DNA of 64,000 nucleotides from Sphingobacterium sp. HMA12 (GTDB lineage: Bacteria; Bacteroidota; Bacteroidia; Sphingobacteriales; Sphingobacteriaceae), in assembly GCF_002933815.1 (NCBI RefSeq), contig NZ_BEYR01000002.1, forward strand, positions 434,001 through 498,000, given 5' to 3'. Below the pieces are notes generated by a model. It searched no databases and was not told where the DNA came from. It was given only the letters and a program-made list of their open reading frames with translations. How positions within the stretch are numbered: position 1 is the first letter of the stretch; every line of letters starts with the position of its first letter. Both the position numbers and the translations under genes were made by a program. Below, piece by piece: positions 24,149 to 34,403 of the stretch.

Positions 24149-27100
24149 ATGAGCACAGTTGACGTAAAATCGTTTGCGCAGCTTGGGAAAAATTCAAAGC
24201 TATTTTTCTCATTGGCTGTTATTGCTGGTACTTTTCAACAAGTTAATGCCGCTGTAGCAACTTCATCAAATTACGGGGGCAACCTCCTCGTAAAAGAAGT
24301 CCGTAATCTGCAGCAGCAAGTTAAGGGAAAAGTACTGGATGCTGCTGGAAAACCTCTTATAGGAGCATCTGTAGCAGTTAAGGGGACCTCAAATGGTGCC
24401 CAATCGGATGCGCAGGGAAATTTCTCTGTGGAAGCTAAATCCGGTGATGTGTTGGTGGTCTCTTCTGTCGGTTATAAATCGAAAGAGGTGACTGTCGCCG
24501 GTACTACCATCACCGTGCAATTGGAAGAAGATCAGAGCCAATTGGAAGAAGTCGTTGTTGTCGGTTACGGTACGATGCGCAAATCAGATGTAACCGGTTC
24601 CATTGCCATGGTCAAAGGCTCGGATATGATTAAAGACCAGAGTTTTAGTGCTTTGGATGCTTTACGGGGTAAGGCATCAGGGGTAAACATTTTTTCCAAC
24701 TCCAGTCAGCCGGGTGCTAACGCGAATAGGGTCGTTATCCGTGGTGTTGCGACAATCAACTCCTCTTCAAACCCGCTATATGTGGTGGATGGTGTTGTGA
24801 TGGAAGATTTTAATTTGCTGAACCCAAATGATATCGAAAACATTGAGGTTTTAAAAGATGCTTCTTCTGCAGCGATTTATGGTGCGCGGGGTGCAAATGG
24901 TGTGATTTTGGTAACCACAAAACGTGGTAACAAAGATGGGTCTAGAACAATCAGTTACCAGGGATCGGCAGGCGTAAGTTCTGCGCAACGCTATATGGAT
25001 CTACTGAATGCACAGGAATGGGTAGATGCCTTTATGATCGGTCTTGAAAATGAAAATAAATATCAAAGTGAAGTACTGAAAAGCAAGAATGATAAATGGA
25101 AACCATGGTCATTGAATAAAAAGGATTGGTTCAATGATAAAAATTATTTTGATGCCAATGGTAATCCTTTATATGATACAGATTGGCAGCGCGAAGCAAC
25201 ACGGACGGCTATTTCACATAATCACCAATTAAATGTACAGCAAGGTGATGAAAAGTCATCCGTCGGCGCATTTTTGAATTATACGGATCAACAGGGAATC
25301 ATGAACAATACCTGGAATAAACGGATAAATGCAAAAATGGCCTATGACGCAAAACCAACATCCTGGCTCTCTACGGCAATAAATTTAACAGTGAACCACA
25401 CTTGGGGGCGCTATACACCAGAAGACGGTGGTGGACAAGAGGCTCGCCGTACGATGATCGAGATGATTCCTTGGTATCCGGTTTATGATAAGAATGGTCT
25501 TTACACGAATTCAGCTTCATCTACCGTAGCTGAACAGCTGAGTTTTGAAGGGATGGCAAATCCGGTTTCCATTCTGGATTTGCAAAAACGCTTGCGTTAT
25601 AATACGCAGATTTTTGGAAATGCGGCATTGACATTTCATCTGGCCGATGGGTTGGACCTGAAAACACAATTAGGGATTGATCACCATAGGAAAGATTATA
25701 AGGGATACTCTTCAAAGCTCTTGAATAATATTTCCAGACCGAATGGATGGGCGGAACGCACGCATACAAATACCTTGTATTGGCAGGAAGAGACGTATTT
25801 GACCTATAATAAGCAATTCGATAAACACCGAATCAATGCGATGGCGGGTTTGTCTTGGCAAAAGAAGACGTATGACTTTGATAAAATGCGGACGGAAGGC
25901 CTTCCGGATGATTTCTATGAGTATAATAGAATGAATTTAGGTGTTACGCCAGCTACGCCCGAATCTTTTTACAATGATTGGGCGATGAATTCGTACTTCT
26001 TGAGGGCAGCCTATTCCTATGACAATCGTTATTCTGCCACAGTAACCAGTCGTTATGATGGTTCATCCAAATTTGGTAGGAACAATAAATATGCATTTTT
26101 TCCGTCATTAGGACTCGCCTGGAATGTTTCCAATGAGGAGTTTTTAAAGGGTAATCAGACCATTAGTAACCTGAAATTACATACCAGCTATGGATTGACC
26201 GGTAACTCTGAAATTGATCCTTATAGGTCGTTGGCGATCGTAGATGCGGGAACAATCTTATTGAATAATGGACGGGCTCCCTGGTCTTATGTCAGCACGA
26301 TTGAAAATGAAGATCTAAAGTGGGAAAAAACAGCACAATTTGATGTTGGGGTGGAGTTGGGCTTACTTCAAAATCGCCTAAATTTCGATGTTTCTTATTA
26401 TCGTCGAAAAACAACAGACCTCCTGTTGGAGACTCCGCTACCAAGAGCGACCGGTTTTAAATCCGTCATGAAAAATATCGGTTCCGTTCAAAATCAAGGC
26501 TTGGATATGATGATTACTGGTACGATTGTGACCAATGAGAATTTTGAATGGAAAGCATCACTGAACGCCAACTATAACAAAAATAAAGTATTGACTTTAG
26601 GTGAGAACAATGCCGATATTCTAAAGAACGATTGGGTTGGTGGGGCGAATAGTGTGATCCGTGTTGGCGAAAACTTAAATAGCTTCTACGGTTATAGAAG
26701 GTTGGGCGTGTACACGCAAGCAGACGTGGATGCGGGTAATGCGCAAGTAAAAGACATCGGACGGGCAAAACGTACGACAGAAAAAGAAATTATCGGAAAA
26801 GGTCTGCCAGATTGGACCGGTAGTTTTGTAAATAACTTACGTTATAAAAATTTCGACTTTACGTTGGATCTCCAGTTTGTGAAAGGTGTAGATGTCATGC
26901 AACAGTTCTTCCACTCAACTTACGATCGTTTTGGCATCACCAATGGTCTGAAGGAAATTTTGACCGATGCGTATAATGGATCGAATCCGAATACGATGCA
27001 GCAAGCGATCTATTTGACCAATGGGGGGCATGCTGGCCAGGATACCAACGTGGACGATTCTTGGGTTGCGGACGGTTCTTATGTGCGCGTAAATTTGATC

Positions 27101-27361
27101 CAATTTGGCTATACATTTAATGCGGATGTATTAAAGCGGATGGGCTTGTCCAGACTACGGATCTATGCGAATGCGAATAATCCATTTTTATTTACGTCAA
27201 AAGATTTTAAAGGTTATGACCCCGAAAGTACTTCTCAGTATGATCCAGAAATGACTTCTCAATTTACTGCTCAAGGGAATGGAAAATTTGGACAAAACAT
27301 GACCTTTTTCTCCTATCCTAGAGCGAAAACATTCTCTTTGGGTGTTAATGTTACATTTTAA
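24149..27361 (+). CDS. SusC/RagA-family TonB-dependent outer-membrane receptor (first pair)
   Basis: A 1070-residue outer-membrane receptor. The N-terminus holds an extended signal region, then a CarboxypepD-regulatory-like domain (VKGKVLDAAGKPLIGASVAV, residues about 68-145), the SusC TonB-box region EEVVVVGYG, the plug domain ending YVVDGVVMED...AAIYGARGANGVILVTTKRG, and a C-terminal 22-strand barrel finishing in a terminal Phe. There is no N-terminal STN domain, so no FecR/sigma signalling is expected. SusC proteins pump glycans or peptides into the periplasm, with SusD as the lid. Its SusD partner starts 18 bases downstream. The substrate is unknown; no carbohydrase gene is adjacent. Start codon chosen by alignment with the second SusC leader. 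Confidence 0.95.
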   Translation: MSTVDVKSFAQLGKNSKLFFSLAVIAGTFQQVNAAVATSSNYGGNLLVKEVRNLQQQVKGKVLDAAGKPLIGASVAVKGTSNGAQSDAQGNFSVEAKSGDVLVVSSVGYKSKEVTVAGTTITVQLEEDQSQLEEVVVVGYGTMRKSDVTGSIAMVKGSDMIKDQSFSALDALRGKASGVNIFSNSSQPGANANRVVIRGVATINSSSNPLYVVDGVVMEDFNLLNPNDIENIEVLKDASSAAIYGARGANGVILVTTKRGNKDGSRTISYQGSAGVSSAQRYMDLLNAQEWVDAFMIGLENENKYQSEVLKSKNDKWKPWSLNKKDWFNDKNYFDANGNPLYDTDWQREATRTAISHNHQLNVQQGDEKSSVGAFLNYTDQQGIMNNTWNKRINAKMAYDAKPTSWLSTAINLTVNHTWGRYTPEDGGGQEARRTMIEMIPWYPVYDKNGLYTNSASSTVAEQLSFEGMANPVSILDLQKRLRYNTQIFGNAALTFHLADGLDLKTQLGIDHHRKDYKGYSSKLLNNISRPNGWAERTHTNTLYWQEETYLTYNKQFDKHRINAMAGLSWQKKTYDFDKMRTEGLPDDFYEYNRMNLGVTPATPESFYNDWAMNSYFLRAAYSYDNRYSATVTSRYDGSSKFGRNNKYAFFPSLGLAWNVSNEEFLKGNQTISNLKLHTSYGLTGNSEIDPYRSLAIVDAGTILLNNGRAPWSYVSTIENEDLKWEKTAQFDVGVELGLLQNRLNFDVSYYRRKTTDLLLETPLPRATGFKSVMKNIGSVQNQGLDMMITGTIVTNENFEWKASLNANYNKNKVLTLGENNADILKNDWVGGANSVIRVGENLNSFYGYRRLGVYTQADVDAGNAQVKDIGRAKRTTEKEIIGKGLPDWTGSFVNNLRYKNFDFTLDLQFVKGVDVMQQFFHSTYDRFGITNGLKEILTDAYNGSNPNTMQQAIYLTNGGHAGQDTNVDDSWVADGSYVRVNLIQFGYTFNADVLKRMGLSRLRIYANANNPFLFTSKDFKGYDPESTSQYDPEMTSQFTAQGNGKFGQNMTFFSYPRAKTFSLGVNVTF

Positions 27362-27379
27362 TGCTTAGAATTTAAAAAG

Positions 27380-28942
27380 ATGAAGACTAAATTATTTTTG
27401 TTGTTATTGGCCGGAATGGCGTTAACAACATCCTGTAATAAATTTTTAGAAGAAAATCCTCGCTCAAACCTGTCATTAATAAGTTATTATGAGAATGAAG
27501 GACAGGCTGAAGCAACTGTAAATGCGCTTTACCGTCGGGGTTCACCATTACGTTATTCTACAACGGGTTCTTATTTGGGATCTACCGCTTCCATTAATAC
27601 CATTCTGACCGGGTATTTTACGAATAGTTATGAAGGGCAGGAGCGTGTCACCTTGTTTGCCCGTGAATTGACTCGGCAGCAAAATGCCAACGTGATATCT
27701 CCAACCATGAATACCATCTGGGATGAGGCTTATGAGGCCATCAATATTGCCAATGCTGGTGTAAAATATATCCCGCAAATAAGCATGGTCAATGAGACTA
27801 AGAAAAATACATTATTGGCTGAGGCGAAATTCTTTAGAGCCTACAACTACTTTTATCTTGTCAAAACATTTGGCGCACTCCCTTTATATACACTCCCAAA
27901 TGAGAAACTTACTGATCCACTTTATCTGGAACGTACCGATGCTGCAAAAGTCTATGAATTGATTGAGGCGGACCTAAAAAGTGCCGTAGAAATATTGCCG
28001 GCCAAGACATTTGCAGACAATGGTCATCGCATTACAAAATATGTAGCAGCAATGCTTTTGGCTGATGTTTATTTGCAGCAAGGTAAATTTGCTGATGCGG
28101 CAACAGCAGCCAAAATTGTGGTGAATTCACCGCATAAGATGACCCAAAATATTGACCTTGAACAGAATAGTGCGTATAACTTGCTGCGTAAAACCGATGA
28201 CTTGGATGAAGTCATTTATGCGCAAGAATTTGATGACCTTGTTACTAATAGCGGAGCAAGGACCGCCACCGCTTTTAGTTCGTCAGCAGTTTCGGTGTTT
28301 ACCACTTATTCTATATTTGAGCGAGTTTTTGGCCCAACCAAACAATTTTTGAATGTATATGATAAAAAAGACCTGAGGATCAAACCCAATCAGTTCTACC
28401 ACTGGTCGTATACTAATCCGATTAATGGTAAAAAATGGACATCAGAGGATGCCGGGATATGGTATTATGTGGATGAGCAAGCTTTGCTGACAACAGGAAG
28501 AGGTACAAAAGACTGGAATTTTTATCGTTATCCGGAAGCATTGTTAACTGCCGCTGAAAGTATCGCTAAATCTACGGGCGTAAGTGCAGAAGCAGCGGGT
28601 TATCTGGCGCAGGTAAAAGCTCGTGCGAATACAGAGGGAAAATCTGTTGCTGCTTTCACGGCAGAACTACAAGGATTGTCAGCAGAAAATTTTGTCAAAG
28701 AGTGCTGGAAAGAACGTCTTCGTGAATTTCCTTTGGAGTACAAAATGTGGGATGATATTGTACGGACAAAAATGTTCCCTGTGATCTCTACAACCGAAGC
28801 AGGAAAAGTGGACTTTGTTCCATTAATCGGAGCGAAGAATGCATCTGGAGCCATATTTAAAGAATCCGATTTATTATGGCCAATTTCTCCTGATGAAATT
28901 CAGCGTAATAATAAACTGACCCAGAATCCGGGGTATCAATAG
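27380..28942 (+). CDS. RagB/SusD-family nutrient-binding lipoprotein (first pair)
   Basis: A 520-residue surface lipoprotein (MKTKLFLLLLAGMALTTSCN, lipobox TTSC) of the SusD/RagB fold. Family landmarks: YENEGQAEATVNALYRR early, the TPR-like helices around EAKFFRAYNYFYLVKTFGALPLYT, and the C-terminal KECWKERLREFPLEYKMWDDIVRTKMFP followed by LLWPISPDEIQRN and a terminal NPGYQ. It should sit as a lid on the SusC barrel 18 bases upstream and supply first binding of the substrate. It carries the normal SusD length; nothing points to a specific ligand. A strong terminator follows. Confidence 0.95.
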   Translation: MKTKLFLLLLAGMALTTSCNKFLEENPRSNLSLISYYENEGQAEATVNALYRRGSPLRYSTTGSYLGSTASINTILTGYFTNSYEGQERVTLFARELTRQQNANVISPTMNTIWDEAYEAINIANAGVKYIPQISMVNETKKNTLLAEAKFFRAYNYFYLVKTFGALPLYTLPNEKLTDPLYLERTDAAKVYELIEADLKSAVEILPAKTFADNGHRITKYVAAMLLADVYLQQGKFADAATAAKIVVNSPHKMTQNIDLEQNSAYNLLRKTDDLDEVIYAQEFDDLVTNSGARTATAFSSSAVSVFTTYSIFERVFGPTKQFLNVYDKKDLRIKPNQFYHWSYTNPINGKKWTSEDAGIWYYVDEQALLTTGRGTKDWNFYRYPEALLTAAESIAKSTGVSAEAAGYLAQVKARANTEGKSVAAFTAELQGLSAENFVKECWKERLREFPLEYKMWDDIVRTKMFPVISTTEAGKVDFVPLIGAKNASGAIFKESDLLWPISPDEIQRNNKLTQNPGYQ

Positions 28943-29010
28943 GAATGACTAATACGAGATAAAGGGTATATAACATACCTTTTATCTTACTTTCATAGAA
29001 AAAAGCTTTT

Positions 29011-29053
29011 GAGTTTTTAAATATTCATTGAAATATTTAAAAACTCTTTTTTT
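29011..29053 (+). terminator. Intrinsic terminator after the first SusD gene
   Basis: Perfect 15-bp stem (GAGTTTTTAAATATT at 29011-29025 and its complement at 29032-29046), 6-base loop, then seven T. Downstream of the first SusD gene by about 70 bases. Confidence 0.85.
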
Positions 29054-29109
29054 ATGGCAATAAGCTTATTGCTTAACAGAATTTCATGGACTAAATAAAG
29101 GAAAGGATA

Positions 29110-29167
29110 GATAGTTATTTTAATTCTAATTCAAAATTATTTTTGATTTAGAATTAAAATAACTATC
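29110..29167. repeat. Long AT-rich inverted repeat between the SusCD pairs
   Basis: A 20-base arm (29110-29129) pairs perfectly with 29148-29167; after one mismatch six more bases pair (TCAAAA / TTTTGA), leaving a 4-base loop. The total stem is about 27 positions. A terminator already lies 57 bases upstream, so this second hairpin is not needed to end the SusD transcript. Confidence 0.75.
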
Positions 29168-29436
29168 TTAAATCCCGAATCATACTTAGACTAAATAATA
29201 AACCAAAAAAGAAAATCACAACGTATATTCCCAAAAAGCTTCCATTTCTTTATTTTACTAGCAAAACCGTTTTTGCTTGTTTAGGATAGCGATTTTGAAT
29301 CACGTGCCGATACTCAATTAATATTTAGCACATGGATTTCCGATTGGCGCTTGTGTTTTATAACACAAGAACCTTCGATTTCGGTCATCATATTATGAAT
29401 AAAACACTAATAAAAAATAACTGTTTTGCTACTTAG

Positions 29437-29474
29437 CTAAATCGTTTTATATGCCAAATCACTATTATAAATAT
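29437..29474 (+). promoter_or_regulatory. Leader element shared by the two SusC genes
   Basis: CTAAATCGTTTTAT, then CCAAATCACTATTA, directly precede the second SusC start; the first SusC has CTAAAACGTTTTTAT and then CCAAATCACTATTA in the same position. In the first leader this segment is untranslated, which supports MSKIDLK at 29475 as the true start of the second SusC. Confidence 0.55.
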
Positions 29475-32400
29475 ATGAGCAAAATTGATTTAAAAACAGC
29501 TGTGCGATTGAAGGGAAAATCTAAATTATTTTTCTCTTTGATCGTCATCGCGGGAACCATGCAACAGGTGCAAGCTGTCACTTCTTCTCACATTATGTTA
29601 GAGAACCCTTTTCTCAAGGTGTCGAAAAAAAACCAACAGCAAATTAGAGGAAAAGTACTGGATACCGCTGGAAAGCCAATTTCGGGGGTTAACATCGCCG
29701 TAAAAGGAACTTCAAAAGGTACGCAGTCTGATGCGTCGGGTAACTTCTCTTTAGATGCTAAAGCTGGAGATGTATTGGTCATTTCTTCCATTGGCTACAA
29801 AGCTAAGGAGGTTGCTGTTTCTGGAACTACCATTTCTATTCAGTTAGAAGAGGATCAAAGCCAATTGGACGAAGTCGTTGTCGTTGGTTATGGGACGCAA
29901 AAAATGAAAGAAGTAACGTCCTCCGTTGCGCACGTAAGCGCAGACCAATTTCGCCAAAGTGGAGCAAGAAACCCATTGGACCTAATACAAGGTAAGGTTG
30001 CAGGCCTTCAGGTTTCCAGAAGTGGATCGAATCCTAATTCAGGAGTAGCCACGCAATTACGGGGTGCTATTTCTGTTACCGGTAATGCGAGTCCGCTCTT
30101 TGTCATTGATGGAATACCTGGTGGTAATCCCGATCTCCTACAACAAGATGATATAGAATCAATTGACGTGTTAAAAGATGGATCTGGTGCAGCCATTTAT
30201 GGAACAAGTGCCAACGCTGGCGTCATTCTGATTACAACAAAAAGAGGGAAGCCTGGTAAATCTACATTCAACTATTCCAGTTATTTTAGAAAAGATTTTG
30301 TCTATAACAGACCAGATTTTTTGACTGCGCAAGAGTATAGAGATAAGATAGCTTCAGGTGAGCTGAAGCAAACTGATTTTGGTCATTCCACGGATTTTTT
30401 TGATGATTTGATTAATAAAGATAATTTTTCGCAAAATCATAATCTTTCACTGTCTGGAGGTAATGAATCAACTACCTATCGTGGTAGTGTCAATTTTCGA
30501 AATTTGGAAGGTATTGCAAAGGAAAATTCACGAAAGGAATATACCGTAAGAACGAGTATAAACCAGAAGGGCTTTAACGATCGATTGAATTTTCTACTCA
30601 ATATCGCTACCAATACGAACAATGCAAATATGTTAGGCGGCGGAGGCTGGGAAAGTGAGGCTACCAAAAATCCAACGCTTTCAAATTATAACGAGGATGG
30701 ATCTTATCGCTATGACCGGACCAGTACAAACGAATTCGCACGATTATTTACCGAAACAAGTTATCGGAAACAACAAACTTCTTCACTCGATGGAAAAGCA
30801 GATCTGAATATAATTGAGGGACTAAAGGCCAGTGTTTTTGGATCGGTACAACGTAATTCCTATACAGATGGTGCATATCGAGCGCTCAATAGTGAAGCAT
30901 CTCTTGAGGATGAAGATTACCCGGGTGGTGGATATGCTTCCAAATCCAATCTGTTGAATGAAAAATATGCATTTGAACCGACACTTCAATATAATACGAA
31001 AGTTGCCGAAAAACATGCAATCACAGCATTGGCCGGATATAGTTATCGTTATGAGAAAGACGAGGGACAAAGTGCAGACAATAGGGGATTTATAAACGAT
31101 CGTTTTCATGAGGATAATATGTCGGAAGGGCAAGCCTTACGAGATGGTCGGGCCAATCTTGACAGTTATAAAAATGATAATACATTGATTGCTTTTTTTG
31201 GAAGGGTAAATTATGCCTACGCTGACAAATATATGGCTCAATTTATTCTAAGACGTGAAGGTTCATCTAAGTTTGGTGCGAACAACAAATGGGGAAGCTT
31301 TCCTGCAGTGTCGGTGGGCTGGAATATCAGCAATGAAGACTTTATGAAAGATGTTGATTTTATAAATAATTTGAAATTGCGCGCAGGTTATGGCGAAACG
31401 GGAAATACGGGTTTTGCTAATAATGCCTCTCGACTGACCTTAGGCGGAGGAGGTAAGTATTTGTACCCAGATGAAGTTTATCGGGAAACCTATGGTCCGG
31501 ACCGTAATCCTAATCCAAACTTAAGGTGGGAAACGAAAAAGGAAACAAATATTGGTGTTGATTTTACCATGTTTAGCAATAAACTTTCGGGATCAATTGA
31601 TGTTTTCCAACGGAAAACAGTAGATTTATTAGATACTTACACTACCCCTCAACCACCTTACATAAGAGATAATATCTATTCCAACGTAGGGACACTTTCT
31701 TCAAAAGGTATTGAATTGGCACTCAGCTACCGTGCCATAGACCGAGAAAATTTTAAATGGAATATGGATTTTACGGCAAGTACCTTAAAAAATGTGTTGG
31801 ATAGTTATTCGAATGATATTTTTACGGTAAGATATAAGGAGTTCGGAGATATAGGTGGCGCGGGAGCATTAGGGAACGCATTTACGACCTTTGAGGGACA
31901 TCGCATCGGGGAGTTTTTTGGTAAGCGGTTTGCCGGATTTGATGATGATGGAAAATGGCTGTTCTATAATAGAAATGGCGAAGCTGTACATAATGATGCG
32001 ATTAATATTTCACGCGATGATCTAAATTCCTCTGATTTAACGGTCATAGGAAATGCGGTGCCCAAATACTATTTTTCTTGGACAAATAACTTTTCCTATA
32101 AGAATTTTGATTTGAGAGTTTTTATGCGCGGTAAATTCGATTATGACATCTTAAATACAACAGCACTTTCTTATGGGAATAAGGTATGGTCAGAGAATCT
32201 TTTGAGAGACGCTTTTACCAAGTATAAAGATATCAATGATACCTATATGTATTCTGATTATTATCTAGAAAGCGGTAGTCACTTAAAAATTGATGAAGTT
32301 ACTTTGGGGTATCGATTTAAACTGAAGAATAATACTTGGATTAATAATCTACGTGTTTATCTGACTGCTCAAAATTTGGCAACAATAACGGGATATTCTG

Positions 32401-32531
32401 GCAATGATCCAGATCTGATATTGGATACGGGCTTAGGTAATGAAATTAATGGACAGCGTCTCGGTATCGATAGTAGAGGACCTTATCCCAATACGAGATC
32501 GTTTTTGTTTGGTGTAAATTTTGGTTTTTAA
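29475..32531 (+). CDS. SusC/RagA-family TonB-dependent outer-membrane receptor (second pair)
   Basis: A 1018-residue receptor from ATG 29475 (an ATG 24 bases upstream is in frame but lies in the conserved leader). The first about 130 residues closely resemble the first SusC: both contain SKLFFSL, a QQV signal-peptide end, GKVLDxAGKP and LEEDQSQL. Beyond VVVVGYGT the plug and barrel diverge strongly, implying related leaders but different substrates. The plug carries LFVIDGIPGG and AAIYGTSANAGVILITTKRG; the barrel ends FLFGVNFGF. No STN signalling domain. The SusD partner overlaps its stop codon by one base, giving a tightly coupled pair. The substrate is unknown. Confidence 0.95.
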   Translation: MSKIDLKTAVRLKGKSKLFFSLIVIAGTMQQVQAVTSSHIMLENPFLKVSKKNQQQIRGKVLDTAGKPISGVNIAVKGTSKGTQSDASGNFSLDAKAGDVLVISSIGYKAKEVAVSGTTISIQLEEDQSQLDEVVVVGYGTQKMKEVTSSVAHVSADQFRQSGARNPLDLIQGKVAGLQVSRSGSNPNSGVATQLRGAISVTGNASPLFVIDGIPGGNPDLLQQDDIESIDVLKDGSGAAIYGTSANAGVILITTKRGKPGKSTFNYSSYFRKDFVYNRPDFLTAQEYRDKIASGELKQTDFGHSTDFFDDLINKDNFSQNHNLSLSGGNESTTYRGSVNFRNLEGIAKENSRKEYTVRTSINQKGFNDRLNFLLNIATNTNNANMLGGGGWESEATKNPTLSNYNEDGSYRYDRTSTNEFARLFTETSYRKQQTSSLDGKADLNIIEGLKASVFGSVQRNSYTDGAYRALNSEASLEDEDYPGGGYASKSNLLNEKYAFEPTLQYNTKVAEKHAITALAGYSYRYEKDEGQSADNRGFINDRFHEDNMSEGQALRDGRANLDSYKNDNTLIAFFGRVNYAYADKYMAQFILRREGSSKFGANNKWGSFPAVSVGWNISNEDFMKDVDFINNLKLRAGYGETGNTGFANNASRLTLGGGGKYLYPDEVYRETYGPDRNPNPNLRWETKKETNIGVDFTMFSNKLSGSIDVFQRKTVDLLDTYTTPQPPYIRDNIYSNVGTLSSKGIELALSYRAIDRENFKWNMDFTASTLKNVLDSYSNDIFTVRYKEFGDIGGAGALGNAFTTFEGHRIGEFFGKRFAGFDDDGKWLFYNRNGEAVHNDAINISRDDLNSSDLTVIGNAVPKYYFSWTNNFSYKNFDLRVFMRGKFDYDILNTTALSYGNKVWSENLLRDAFTKYKDINDTYMYSDYYLESGSHLKIDEVTLGYRFKLKNNTWINNLRVYLTAQNLATITGYSGNDPDLILDTGLGNEINGQRLGIDSRGPYPNTRSFLFGVNFGF

Positions 32532-34189
32532 TGAATAATATTATGAAAAATATTTTTAGAGTTTTACTTATTGTATGTGTGATCAACGTATCAAGTTGTA
32601 CAAACTTAGATGAAAACGCTTATGATGTTATTGTGGCGAGCGATTTTTATAAAAATAAAAATGAAGTAATTTCTGCTGTATTGCGACCGTATACGCATGC
32701 AAATGCGTGGATATCTCCCTCAGGACAGGATGGATGGTGGCGGCCAGCAGAGTTATCTGCAGATCAATTGGCCTGGCCGACCAAAGGAAGGCACGGGGAA
32801 GATAATGGAAAATGGAAAAGGTTACATTATCATACTTGGACAGTGGATGAAGGAGGATTAAATCAAGCTTGGGTATTAATGTATTGGGGGGTTGGTCTAT
32901 GTAACAGTCCTATTGATATTCTTGAAAAATCTGATGTCGCTCAGATGGGAATAACAGATACTGAGAAAAATGAATTTATTGCTGAACTTAAACTTCTTCG
33001 TGCACTGCACTATTTAAAATTAATGGATCTATTCGGAAATATACCGATAACGACCAAAGCTCCGAGTACAGCGGAAGAACCACTCCCAGAACCATCTTCT
33101 ACAAAAGAGGTATTTGAATTTATCGAAAAGGAAATTTTAGAGAATATTGACTTAGCTCCTAAATTATCGAGAGCGATGTTGGGGCGGGTGTCACAGGCGA
33201 CAGGTTATGCTATGCTCGTTGAACTATATTTGAACGCTGAAAGATGGTCTGGTCAACCGAGGTGGGACGATTGTATTGCAGCAGCGGATAAATTGATATC
33301 GGGTGCTGGAGGAGGTTTGAATGGTGCTATGGCATTGGATCCAAATTTAACAGATTCCTATGTGCCGACGAATGACATGTCGAAGGAAACTATTTTTTCA
33401 ATTGCCTATGATTATAAAATAGCAGATTTTGCAACTGGGTTTCCTGGTGAATTCTATCATTTTGTACAAAGCGAGATCTATGGAGGAGGAAGAACTGGCA
33501 ATAACGGTATTGTGTTAATTCCGGGTGTTTTTGATCAATATAACGAAAAAGATTTGCGGAAAAAAGAATGGTTTTTAAGCGGGCCGATGGTTAAGTTTGT
33601 GGACGGTAAAATTGTGCAAGGATCTGAGGAATATAAGGGTGAACAGCTGGTTTTTGTTGATTATATTCGGCGGGCTAAGACCGGAGGTACATCTTCTACA
33701 ATGAGTGACGGTGAAGAAAATAGTGGAATCCGATTTAATAAATATAAACTTGGTAATTCTGTCGTTGGAAATGTCAATGGTGTTAAAATACCTGTTGACG
33801 AAAATTACAATAATACGGACTGGAATGTGTATCGTCTGAGCTGGATTTATTTTGCAAAAGCCGAGGCGCTCATGCGAAAAAATGGGGGAGTTGCTTCACA
33901 AGAAGCTGTGGATTTGATTAATAGTTGCAAAAAGAGAGCCTTTTCTGATGCAGACTGGAGTGAAGCAAAGTATACCACAAGCACATTGACACTTGACGAG
34001 CTTTTGGCAGAGCGAGGACGTGAATTTATTTTTGAAGGGTTTAGAAGAAGGGATTTAATTCGTTTTGGTAAATTCCACACAGCAACTTGGTGGGATCACA
34101 AGCCAACAACTGAAACAAAGACAGTATTTCCTATACCTCAACAACAAATATCGATGAACCCTAATTTAAAGCAAAATCCGGGTTATTAG
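32531..34189 (+). CDS. RagB/SusD-family nutrient-binding lipoprotein (second pair)
   Basis: Up to 552 residues; ATG 32531 shares a base with the SusC stop, and a second ATG at 32543 (MKNIFRVLLIVCVINVSSC) gives a cleaner lipoprotein signal with lipobox VSSC. SusD landmarks include ELKLLRALHYLKLMDLFGNIPITT, YRLSWIYFAKAEALMRKNGG and LLAERGREFIFEGFRRRDLIRFGKF, ending with PIPQQQISMNPNLKQNPGY. It should cap the adjacent SusC at the cell surface. Only weakly similar to the first SusD by eye, which agrees with a different ligand. Followed by a strong terminator. Confidence 0.95.
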   Translation: MNNIMKNIFRVLLIVCVINVSSCTNLDENAYDVIVASDFYKNKNEVISAVLRPYTHANAWISPSGQDGWWRPAELSADQLAWPTKGRHGEDNGKWKRLHYHTWTVDEGGLNQAWVLMYWGVGLCNSPIDILEKSDVAQMGITDTEKNEFIAELKLLRALHYLKLMDLFGNIPITTKAPSTAEEPLPEPSSTKEVFEFIEKEILENIDLAPKLSRAMLGRVSQATGYAMLVELYLNAERWSGQPRWDDCIAAADKLISGAGGGLNGAMALDPNLTDSYVPTNDMSKETIFSIAYDYKIADFATGFPGEFYHFVQSEIYGGGRTGNNGIVLIPGVFDQYNEKDLRKKEWFLSGPMVKFVDGKIVQGSEEYKGEQLVFVDYIRRAKTGGTSSTMSDGEENSGIRFNKYKLGNSVVGNVNGVKIPVDENYNNTDWNVYRLSWIYFAKAEALMRKNGGVASQEAVDLINSCKKRAFSDADWSEAKYTTSTLTLDELLAERGREFIFEGFRRRDLIRFGKFHTATWWDHKPTTETKTVFPIPQQQISMNPNLKQNPGY

Positions 34190-34248
34190 GATTCAGATAA
34201 GATGACAGGTCGAGAAATTGGCCTGGTATTAATCAAAAATATTACTTT

Positions 34249-34283
34249 AAAAAGCCGCTATGAATTTTTTCTAGCGGCTTTTT
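34249..34283 (+). terminator. Intrinsic terminator after the second SusD gene
   Basis: Stem AAAAAGCCGCTA / TAGCGGCTTTTT around an 11-base loop, ending in T, about 60 bases after the stop codon. Confidence 0.85.
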
Positions 34284-34364
34284 ATGCGTCTTAAATTTAA
34301 TGTAACATGTTGGTTAGATATATTAAATAATGTTTACTTAACATAATGATTAGAATAAAGTTTC

Positions 34365-34372
34365 TATTTTTG
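34365..34372 (+). promoter_or_regulatory. Candidate -7 element for the phosphodiesterase gene
   Basis: TATTTTTG matches TAnnTTTG perfectly and lies 32 bases before the start codon at 34404. No good -33 element is visible, so support is partial. It implies the phosphodiesterase gene has its own promoter behind the SusD terminator. Confidence 0.4.
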
Positions 34373-34403
34373 ATTTTATGAAGTCTTTGAAATTATAACA
34401 ATT

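Larger units (their letters stand above)
28943..29474. other. Intergenic region between the two SusC/SusD pairs
   Basis: This region holds a terminator (29011-29053), a long AT-rich hairpin (29110-29167), a CACGTG site at 29301 and the leader element at 29437-29474 shared with the first SusC gene. No gene is supported; no full promoter was recognised. Confidence 0.7.
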
